A stretch of 30,563 bases of DNA from CAYJHC01 sp964369465. GTDB taxonomy: Bacteria > Bacillota > Clostridia > Peptostreptococcales > Anaerovoracaceae. The notes under the pieces are model-generated. The model was not told the DNA's origin. It did no database searches and saw only the letters and a program-made list of their open reading frames with translations. Position numbers and translations under genes: made by a program. The stretch covers positions 1 through 30,563 of the forward strand of contig CAYJEX010000017.1 of assembly GCA_964369465.1 (NCBI GenBank), given 5' to 3'. Below are positions 16,701-28,700 of this stretch, piece after piece (position 1 is the stretch's first letter; every line of letters starts with the position of its first letter).

Positions 16701-19700
16701 GATGGAAAACATTTCTGGCAACGAAGTTGTAGCAGATAGACAAACTCTAACAGTAGATATAAATGGAACTACTGATTGGTATGATGATTTAGATGCAACT
16801 ATGACATTTACTCCTGAAGCAGCAGCTTTATCAAGTAAAATAGCAACAGTTGGTGCAAGACTTCATATTACTAGACCTTACTTGGAAGTGCAAACAAATA
16901 TTGAATATGAACCAATAAGCGAAATAGACCTTCCAAAAACCGGCAATATCGATGGAGGTCAAACTACATTAGGGATTCCTTATGACAGAGATTTTAAATA
17001 CAGGGTTAATGTAAGAAATAGAAATGTATCAATGCTTGATGATATTGATTTAATTGTTGTGCCACCAATTTCAGCAGAGGATGGAACATACACAGGATAT
17101 CATGCGACTAAACTTCTTGTAAGTGAGGCTATAATTAGCGATATTACAGAAAAAGATTCTATATCTATAACGCTTTATGATGTTAAGGATATGTCGGGTG
17201 AAGGGGTAAAATTAGATTACGACGAGGCAACTAATACATTTAAAAATGATACAGTTACTATTGCGCTGGTAACTGATCCAGATGATGCGTCAAAGAGGAG
17301 CTATGAAATCACTGCTGAAAATCTAGAAACTCTCGGAATAGATGAGTTAGGAAAATTGATTTTAACGGGTAAAGAAGCAGACTATAGAAATGCAGACCCT
17401 GATGAGTTCTATATAGATTTTTATGGATACTTAGATTCTTACTTTGGTACAAGTAATATCATTAATGCAGAAGGAAACAATTATTTAGAGGGAATTAGAG
17501 AAGAAAGATACAGACTTGTAACTAGAGATTCATCTAACAGTGTAGTTAGTAAGATGTACTTTGATACTGTTTTAACTGCTGGATATCAAGACGAACCAGA
17601 TGTAGCAGGAACGGACGCAAGATTTGATAAAGAAACAACAGCTGCGGAACAAGTAAGGATATATTATAGATTTAGCGGAAACCCGGCAATTCCTTTCTAT
17701 GATAACTCCGAGCTAGAGACAGGTTATAAATCTATAGGCTCATTTACGTTAGATTTCAGACAATATCTCCATGTAAGAAAACCAGGGACAGGTGGTTCAT
17801 ACCCTAAGGACCCACAAGGCTATACGTTTGCTCCTAATGAAGATCGTAACGAAAACATTCAAGAACATGAAGAAATGACTTGGATATATACAGAGTCTAT
17901 GAATACTGCTTTAAATGTTGAAAGTACACTTGATTTGCCAGAAGATATTTTCGATGCATATTATCTTAAAATTGATCCGCGTGCTATTGATTATATAAAG
18001 ACAATCACAGTTATTCACGCTGATGGCACGGAGATAGTGATTGATGAAGCTGATATTTCTGCAAGCAAAGCAAATGGTGTGGAAATATACAATGAAGGAC
18101 AAGCTGATGAAGAAGCTTTCTTTAGAGTTAATTTATTAAATACTAGTGATAGTGAAATCCTCAAAGAACTTATTGGAACAAATTATGATAATTTCTATGA
18201 AGAAACAGATTCAAAATATCAAGATCATGCAACTCATTCAAAAATAGACAAAATTATTTTTAACTTAGATATTAATGAAGACCAACAAAACGCTTCTGGT
18301 GTAAATCAAGACCCTGATTATAGTACATGGTATGAAGCAGATGATCCAGAGACTAAATATATGTTTGAAGTAACAGGCAGATACTATGATGTAGGAGAAG
18401 GGACTGCAACTGCAACAACACAATTAGTAGCAGGCGGAGATAGAGTTTACGATGAAGATGGAATGGCAGATGGTGAAGGACGAAGTTTAGAAAGATCAGT
18501 TTCGGGAGAAGACTTAGGTTACAATAGAACAGATTGGTCATGGGTAAACTATTATAGATATGCAAACTATTCAAGTAGTTGGTATTCGGCATTAGCTTTG
18601 TATGATTCATCTCATTTGAAATCTAGAACAAATATTATTGTAAAGGATGATGGAACAGGTACTACAATTGGTGCAAATGATAACTTGGCGATTAAAAAAT
18701 TTGAACAAGCATTTATCGGAGATAGATATGTTTTCCCAATATCTGTTTATAGAACAACGCCAGAGCAAGCAACATATGAAGTTGAAAGTAATGGAACTTG
18801 GAGATATCAAGATGCTAATGATTGGGCTGGACGAATAAGTTATACCGACTATAATACATTAACGGCTACACTTCCTAAAATTAGGCAAGATGGAACAGAT
18901 TCGCATTATGGATTCTTAACGAAAGACTTGGAAATAAATGCTGAAATACTAGAGCATACGGACGAAATAATAATTTACCAAAGACGCGTTGAAGACAATG
19001 CGGGAGCAAATAATCCTACTCCAACAGATGGTATGGTAGGATTTACAGAAAACGTTATGGGAGACCCTATTCTTACTATTACGAAAGCTGAGTGGGAATC
19101 AGGAACTTATACGCTAGATGCAACTGGAGGATTAAGACTAGACTTCAAATATGAAGAACTAGGAGATGTAGAAAATACAGCTAATAAAAACGAAATATAC
19201 TTTGAAGAAACAACGTGGGGAGGATATTATCCAGACAGGTTTGTCATAGAAATGTCTGACTTAGATGGGCAAGGTGATTATGCTAGAGAGTATATGGACA
19301 AGACAGATTTGGACGAGCTGGATTACTTAGGAACGCCAACTGAAACAGATATTAGAATAGGTGGAGAAGTATATTCAACGAAAGAAATAAATCCTGTTTC
19401 AGAGGCAACAACAAATATAAGACAAGTAATTACATACGATGATGGTGGAACAGGAAAAATTGTAACAGATGCTGCATCTATGCAAGGATTTAGATTGCCT
19501 TTCCAAGGAGGATATTCTATCACTCCAATGGATACTGGAGTTCAATATGATTACCAACCAAACAACCTAGATCCAACAGTTACAGCGTATGAACTTAACG
19601 CATGGAATAGACCAGATGGAGCTACTCCAGAAACACAATCGGCAGCAATAGATGAAGTTGTAATTAGAAATATATTCTCAGGTGGTAGCACATATACAAA

Positions 19701-22700
19701 TAGTGAATATAACATAAAGAAACTATTCATACCAGAAGAATTTATTTCAGGTACGTGGTATGGAATAGATGAAATAACATTTAACTATCAAGGGCAAGCA
19801 ATAAAACTTACTAAAGATGGTACTGATGGATTATTGTTGAGCGATTACTTAGTAGTTGATGGTGATTATAGGTATGTGGATATTGATGAAGTAATCAAGA
19901 CAGAGACATTAAGCACATTTAAACCAAATAATACAACAGAAACATATGTTAATGAGCATATTAGTGAATTTACAATAAAAGCATCAGCTGTTTCTCCGGG
20001 AAGCGATTCAACAACGCTTTTAGATGGTGGACAGTATTTAACGAGCGATAAAACTATAGATGGAAATAGCATATATTATGAAGGTGTGTGGGTAAACCGT
20101 AGTGAAGACGATTTCGAAAGCGATACGTATGATTATACTTCAAGGCCAACATTTGATATGTATCCAAATGTTTATGGACCTCAAAGCGAAACAACTAACA
20201 TTATAGGTTCGTTCAGTGCGTTTTCTCCGAATGCTGATGACTATGCGGGGAATTTGAGCAATACAGACCCTAGTGAGACGTATCAAATACAGAATTTGGT
20301 TGGCGTTATGGTTGTAGATTTAGATAGAGGAACGGATTTAGATGGCAATGGGACTATAGATACTTTTGCATATGACAAAGAGATCTTGTCAGATGGAACA
20401 GAAAAAATAAACAAAATACAAAATGGGGATATCATGCCGTATGATTACCTTGACTATACGTTGAAATTAGGAACTACAGCTACTTCTAGCCTTCCTTTGC
20501 AACAAAGCACAATGGAATTTGATGTTCCAGCAGGAATGAGAATTGTTGGATGGGAAATAAAAAGCAATAACACAGGAATAAGTTCTAACAACATTAAGGC
20601 ATATGCAACAGATGGTGGAGGAGGTTCTGCTACAGAACTTGTCAAAGATACAACTTATTTTTATGGAACAGATAATGCTACCCTTACAGAATATGATAGC
20701 TTGAGAGTAGTTATAGGAGATGAAGATTCTCAGATTCCAGTAGGAACAGAGGTTGAAATAATTGTACATACTCAAATAACAGAAGGAGCATTAGCCGAAG
20801 AGGGAGACACATTAGAGGGACATCAATTTAATGCAAGCTATTCTGTGAGCGCACAAAATAGACATACATATGGACAATACAAAATCACAACTGATGGGGG
20901 AACTATTTCAGTAGCAGAAAATGATTTGGGAGCGTTTGCATATAAAGAAGCAGGAATTGAGGGTGTTCAACACCATGACACATATTATTATAGGGAACTT
21001 ACAAACATAGATGCAACAAACACGCGCTATGAGGCTAGAATAACTTCAAGAACATCGATAGCATATGAAGATGAATTAATGATGGAATATGTGTTTGATG
21101 ATTTGACTGCTCAATATGATAATCAAGCTACAACTATCTTTGTTACTGGCAAGGATGTTCATACTGGGGCTGAGATGAACGTTGTTAATGACAGTGACCA
21201 TAACTTAAGTGAGTACGCTGTTAGTATTTCTTTTTTACAAGAACTTGGAGGCACTGTATATCAAGACTTTACAATGCAACAAAAATTAAAAACAACAGTA
21301 GATCCAACAGGTGGCTACATTGTGCAAAACCCTGCTAATATAGGGCATAGCATACCTCCTACTATTGAGTATGAATTTACAAACCCAGATGGCACTACTT
21401 CATGGATAGATCAAGCTGATGTTAAAGATATGCCAGCAATAGGTGAAGAACGAGTTGATACAGACAATTATGTGGACGAAGCAGTGGGTGTACGTATTAT
21501 ATGGCATGAAATACCTGCTAAAGCAGCAGATGGCAGTGATATAGTATTAGTTAGCACAGCTGATCCAATTGAACTTAAAGGAATAGGAAGATACCATAGA
21601 ACGACTCCAACAGGGCAGCAAAGCATTGCAAACGACACATATAATATGCATATAACTGCAAAAACAGACTATATACATGATCATGCAGAAAAGACTGAAA
21701 ATATTGATGGATCAGTAGGAACAGATTTTGGAGTGAAAGAAGTGACGTATAAAGGAGAGGGGGAAGTTGTAACATTAATTAGAAGGGAAAGACCTGTCCT
21801 AACTTTACAAACTCAAATTTTTGAAACAGAAGCAGAAGCGGCAATAAAATATGAACCAGCTAATAACTTGGCAGATGAGCAACCTCAAAAAATAGGATAT
21901 AGGCCTGATGATGGGCTGTGGTATAAATTCTACGTAGAAAACTATAAAGTGACGACTCCAACCAATACGGAACCGCAAGGAGTTTTACTAGACCCAGTAT
22001 TTTATGACAAAATCCCAGTGTATGTAGATCTAGTAGATTTAGATGGGAATGAAACTGATACTATTGATGCTAGTGATTTTGTAATACGCTGGTATGACGA
22101 AGATGGAAACTTAAAGCCTAGTGCGGAAGTTCCTGATTTAACAGTAACAAAGAGAGCGGAAACAGTAGAAGCCAAAGACTTTGGTGGAGATACCATAGTA
22201 ACCCAGAATGACCTTAGCAGTATAAATACAGATGTTTCTGGAAAACTTTATGCGGACTGGCGCATGGATACAGGTGTTGTTAATAGTAATGTTGAGACTA
22301 ATGAAATTGAGTATAGTATATATGAATTCACTTTCCCAGACGGTACAAGACTGGAAGTAGGAGAAGCTATCGAGATATATTACAGAGGTAAAATAAACCC
22401 TGACACGGCTGAAGGGCTACCATTAGCATATACTGATGATGATGGAAAAATCTACCCTGAATATTATCCGAAAGTAGGGGAGTATAGACAAAATGCACCT
22501 AATGGTACAAATAACTGGGCATATCCTTTGTACGATGATAGTGGAACAATTAATAATGCTTTCACTATGATGGATATGAACTACTTATATCATGATGTAG
22601 GTGTTTCAGGCAGTTTAAATCCTAATGTGGATAGATGGGAATATCTGGATGGTTCTACTGCATATGTACCGGGAAGTGAACGTGAATCTATTACTAGTAG

Positions 22701-25700
22701 TAGCCCTTCTACTACAGATGATGTTCATGGCGATACAGGAATTTTAGTGGATTATGATATGTATCCAAACTATTTTTCTCAGAAAACCATATATGATCCA
22801 AACATAACATTTACTACAGGGGTAACAACAGATGATTTGCCAACAAGTACTTCCTATATGGGGGATGGCAAGAATAGAGATATTTATAATCTATTATTAC
22901 GTCATAGATATGCGGACAATGATTCACAAAACTGGGATGGACAAAGTACATCAACACAAAATCCTGTTCTTTGGGCTAGTTCCAGGTTACACTTACAAAC
23001 AGCATGGATAGCAACTAGTAGTGAAATTATTCCTGATGCAAATGGAGAAACAGGTGTAGAGTATACGGATAATGCTTCAAAGTATTTGGGTAATTCAAGA
23101 TATCCAACACCTGGAAATCCAAGCTATCCAAATACCAATGCTACCTCAGGAACATCTATACATAAGAGAACTTATGGTGATGATAGCATAACGACATTAG
23201 AGTATAAAGAGGAATACACTGCAAGGCTTGGAACTTATAATTATGGTGATTGGGGAGTAGATGGTGTTGAAATAACGTATATACTTCCAGTAGGAATGGA
23301 GCCTGATTTAGACGATACTGGAAACTTGCAAGTTATAGGTAGAACTTTAACAGGAGGAAGTACTAATAGTTCTCCAACATATTCTGTGGTTGATGCAAGC
23401 AATATTAATGCTACTATAATTCAGAGTCCAGATAATGATCAAGGATATAGAGCTCCGCAAGTTATGAAGGATCCTTTATTATCAATGTCTCATTTAAACA
23501 CAACAGGTGATAGCTATGTGGGAAAAGATGAGTATTATGGAGATGAAACAATTCCATACGTTGTAAAAATTACAATAAACGAACCATTAAAAAAATGGTT
23601 TAATCGTGGAGATGAAGAAGGATATGTAATGTATGCTGACCTTAAGTGCAAGGTAGAAAGCTATACAGAGACAGGCTATTGGTATGATCAAGTAATCGCA
23701 AAACCGCTTGAAACTGCTAGCGGGAACCATGAGTACAGCCAAATATTTGATATGTCGGTATATCAAGGGGATACTACAGAAGATATGATGGATTGGAACT
23801 ATAGCAGCCAAAAAGGAGGAATGGATGGCTGGACAAGGATGTATGGAGGAACAAATCCACACGGTTTTACAGTAAATGAGAATAATTTAAGTGGTGCGCC
23901 AAACATGCCATATATAGACGGTTTCAACATTCAAAATGAAGAAGTATTAATAGATACTGAATTAAATGGCTCTGTTACAAACATTTCAGATGTTAATCAA
24001 TATAGGCAAGACTTAGTAGACTCTTCAGCTTCTACAGGTACTAGGGCTATGATTAGAAAACCTCTAGTTAGAGTGTGGAATACATTAGGGGAAGCAAATG
24101 CGGCAGGTAACTATGGTACTAATTTATATGATTATTACTTAACTGCTGAAATAAACAAACAAATCCTTAACATTCACTTGGAGAACAACTATTACTGGAA
24201 TGATCAAAGTTTAAATGGTAGTGGATATGCTTATCATAGGCATCTTCATAACTACTCTACAGATGGTGGAAATGAGGGAACATTGTATTATCCTGTAGTA
24301 CAAAACATACTTCCAAAGAACTTTATACCGGTTGCAGAAGATGGAACATGGTTTACAACAGACAATGCAGTAAATGAAACTATGACATTGAGGTATGATA
24401 TAAAGAACCTTAGTGATAATTCGGATATGAATCACGAAAAAGAGTTGTACAATACAGAAGTAGAATATATAGAAATATTAAATGATGAAGGAGAAATAGA
24501 AGGAAGATATCAAATTAATATTTATCCAAAAAGCACAGAAGATGCTAAAGCAAAACTTGACTCAGGAGAAGGTAGAACATTTAATATTAACTTTGTAACT
24601 ACAGAAGGTCCAGATGCAACAGATAAAGATGGAAATAATATTCCTGATTTAGAATTTATTAACCAATCAAACATTACTTTGGTATCAAGTCAACTTGATA
24701 ATTATAAATTTTTAATAGATGATGATATTTCAGGAAATCCTTTTAAAGTTGGGGATCCTTGGTTAGGATATCAATATGCATATAACGCATACCATTACCT
24801 AGGGGATACACGAAAGGATTCAGTCGTAAATAAAATTGGAAGCTATAGCGCGCAAGGATATTTGCCAAAAGATTTGAGAAACTTATTAGGTAAAAATTTC
24901 CCTGTCAATAATGCTATAGAAGTAGATGGTGTTACTAGAATTTACGAAGGTAGTGAAATTGAAGTTGAGACTTTTGTAGACCAAAATAGAGCATCAGCAC
25001 TTCTTAAAAACACAGATTATAATATGGATGGTGCTGTCGATAACACAGAAGAAGTCATAATGACTGGAGTTAAGCCATTTGTTACGTTGCCATATCTATA
25101 TGTAGAAACATATATGAGTACTACAGATAAATTTACAGGTTCAAGATATGTGAATGAAACAACATCCGCAGAAGTGAGTGCTAGAGAAGGGTCTTTGGCA
25201 ACTCCACCTCCTAGCACGTATATTTATGACTTTAAGTCAAGTATACAACATTTAATCAATCCAACTAAATTTGATACTGCTGGGTATGAACCAGTTGCTT
25301 CAGATCACCTTCAATATGGAGATTTGCTTTGGTACACTACGAAGGTTGTAAATCAAGATCCATTGAGTAGAGAAAGATATGATGGCGATGTTAATCACGC
25401 CAAGATGATTGTATCGATACACTTGCCTGCAGCAGCGAGATATCAAGATGATTTTGAAATGCACTTCGCTAACGGCACTGAGAATTACGTTCTCACGAAA
25501 GAAGAATTAGAAAGCGGCGAAGTATCACAAAATAAAGGTTGGGATGTTAATCTTATTGAACAACAAATTGATCCAGATACAAAAAATGAAATTTTAGTAT
25601 TTGAAATATTGAGCCCAGGTTCAATAGATGAAAGTTTGCCACAGGAAGAACAATATTTAGAATACCTAGATGGAGGAACATTTAGCGGTCACTTTGAAGA

Positions 25701-28700
25701 TGGAAGTCAGTTATCAATTAAAGTAAAAGCAAAAGTAAATCCAGATGCTCCATTAGAAGGGGAAGATAAAGACTATTGGGATAATAATTATAATGCACAA
25801 AGCTATGTTACATTTAAAGATACTGACGGAAGCTACTTAGGTGTTGATAAATTAAACCCTCAAACTGTTTTGGGAGAAATAAAAGTAAGACAAGTTACTG
25901 AAGACGATAAGGACTTAGATTTAGATGGAAATATAGACGGCGATGTGTTTATTTCTGATAAAACAGCAAGAATTTCGATAATTAAAGCATCGGCAACTGC
26001 TCGTACAGATACAGGAATAAAACGACATTTGTTGAGCCTTGAGGGAGCAACATCACAGATAACATTAGATACAAGCATCAAAAGTGGTGGTGAGGGTATG
26101 ATAATGTATCTAGACGAGTTTGAAAATCTGACATCACCTGTATCCGAATTTATTGTAGATTTTGATATTGCATATAAAGCAGGACTTTCTGATAGAGATG
26201 AACCAGTAACAAGTGATAGGTACGAGGCTTTCAATATTGTTAATAGTATTAGAACAGGAGTATGGGAAATTCCTGCAGACTATAGCGGACATGTTTCAAA
26301 AGCTACTCTTGAAAAGAATTTAAGAGTTCATGTGTATGTGAGGGTGGTTGATGATCCTGTTAGCACGGAATATGAAGATGCAGATGTCCCTATGGATAGC
26401 GAGTGGAAACTGTTGGGCAAATATCCAATAAGCCAAAACGCTACGATAGATGCATCCAATAGTGATTTAGAACTCTATGAAGACAACATCTTGCAAGTTC
26501 GATATGTTGTGAAATCAGATGTAGATCCGATTGCAGAATTAGTACCTGAAGGATTTAGGCTGTCAATTGATGCTAATGGAACGGGCGCGAGCGTTTTAGA
26601 TATGGATGATATTGACCCGACTAGAGTTAACATCAACAGCTTGCCGTTAGATGTAATTAACAATGCTGCTTTTGTACACCTTAATACTGTAAACCCACAA
26701 TTAACTGCAAAGATACATGTGAATCATTATGTAGATACTTGGGGAGCGTATGGAGATGGCGTAGTAGGTAAGTTAAGCGACACAGCCCATGCAGGCTATT
26801 TTGTAGATGCAGAAGCTCCAAGTATGGCAGCAGATATAAATATGGAATATTTACTGTATTCTGGAGGCAAATATGCATGGGATGACAAGGAACTACTTGT
26901 TAAAGATTCGAGTTCTGTTGTTAGATATAGGGCTTATGGAACAACACTTACTACAGAAGAAATAAGAATATACGAGGAACTTGAGGGATTAACGAGTAAT
27001 AGAGAGCAAGATATATTAAGTAATCCACAAATAGTTTTGGCTCTACCAAAAGTTGAAGGAATGGACAGAAAGACATATGAAGATAAATATGTAGATGCAT
27101 ACTCTTCAGCTTACGAAACTTCGCCTATCAATGATTCGTTTGAAACCAACTCAAGATTATATGAAGATGACATGCAATGGACTTGGTATGTAATTGATAG
27201 AGAAGGGAACAAAATAGAAAATCATAACATTAGAGATTTTGAAGTTACGGTATATCAAGACTGGATAGCATTCTCAGATGTGGATCCAGGTGCATATAGA
27301 ACGCTCCTGAACGTTGATTTTACAGGATTTTTAAATCCGGGGCAAAGTATAGTAGTAGATACTATGGTATGGCTAAACCCTGAAACGTTTGGTTCGGTAT
27401 CTACAGATTCACTGATAACTACAGCTTATCTGTACAAAGAAGGTTCATTTAACCCTGTATTAAATGATGGATCTACAAATGGAAGAACGTATGGATATAG
27501 ACCGGATCAGTTAGATATAAATCATAATGGAGTTGCAAACGCAGAAACTCACTTAACGGCATCACTGCCGGCTACAACTTTTGATGCCAAGGCAGACATT
27601 ACAAGAAATAAATATTCATATAGTGAGTATAATCAAGAAGGATTAAAAGATACAAGACCTTCAATTGTACCAGAAGGAACAGTATATAGATTTAAATCAA
27701 CAATTTCTGTTAGATCATCGCAACCATCGCTATATGAAAAAACTATGATTTACGATGTTCTTCCTCATGTTGGCGATAGAAGTATTATTAACGCAGAAAG
27801 TGGAAGTTTAGAAGATCCTGATGCTGTGGGTAGACCTAGAAATTCAACTTGGTCTGGCTGGGTGATTCCTGAAACAATTAAAGTTACAAAAAGAGAAGTA
27901 AACAAAGAAACGGAAATAATTGATGGAATCAATGCGGAAATTTGGGTAGGACCATATAGTAACTCAGGATCGACAATAATTCCGGAGGGATTAGATACGC
28001 TTCCTGCATATTCAGACACAAAAACATCAGAATTTTACGAGGGAATGTATGGAAATACAGATGGATATAGTAAAGATGATTACTTTATTAGACTAAGTTC
28101 TTTATTAGCGCTTAAGGCTACAGATAGAGAAAAATATGAAGAGCTTTCTAAAAATATGATGGCGATATGGGTGCAGCTGAACGAAGGAGGAATAACTGAC
28201 TTCTATGGAAATACAGCTTTCGAGCTTGATTACAGCCTAGAAGCTCCACTAAACATTCCACATTATCAAGGTGACATTACGAGAACAGATACTGATGAGG
28301 ATGTTATAGCTAAAACAGTCGATTATCAAGGTTGGAATACGTATTCAGTACATTCTAGTTATACAGAGGGTGGCGGAGTAAATTATTTCGAGGCTCCAAG
28401 AGCAGGTGTAGTTCCAGCTAAGCCATCTGACAAAGGATATATAGGAAGTTATGTTTGGTACGATGCAGACTTTGATGCTACTATTGATGAGGGTGACTAT
28501 ACTAGAAGAGAAGATGGAAGATTAATCTTCGATGAGAAAACGCAAGATCTAGATTTTGATGGAACTTTAGACGACCCAGGAATAAATGGAGTTGTAGTAG
28601 AACTTCTTACAGAGTCTGGATATCCTTCGAACAAAGAGGGAAGAGCTGTTGCAGAAATAGTTGAAGAAGGTGTAACTAAGTATGCATATATAGATGAAGA

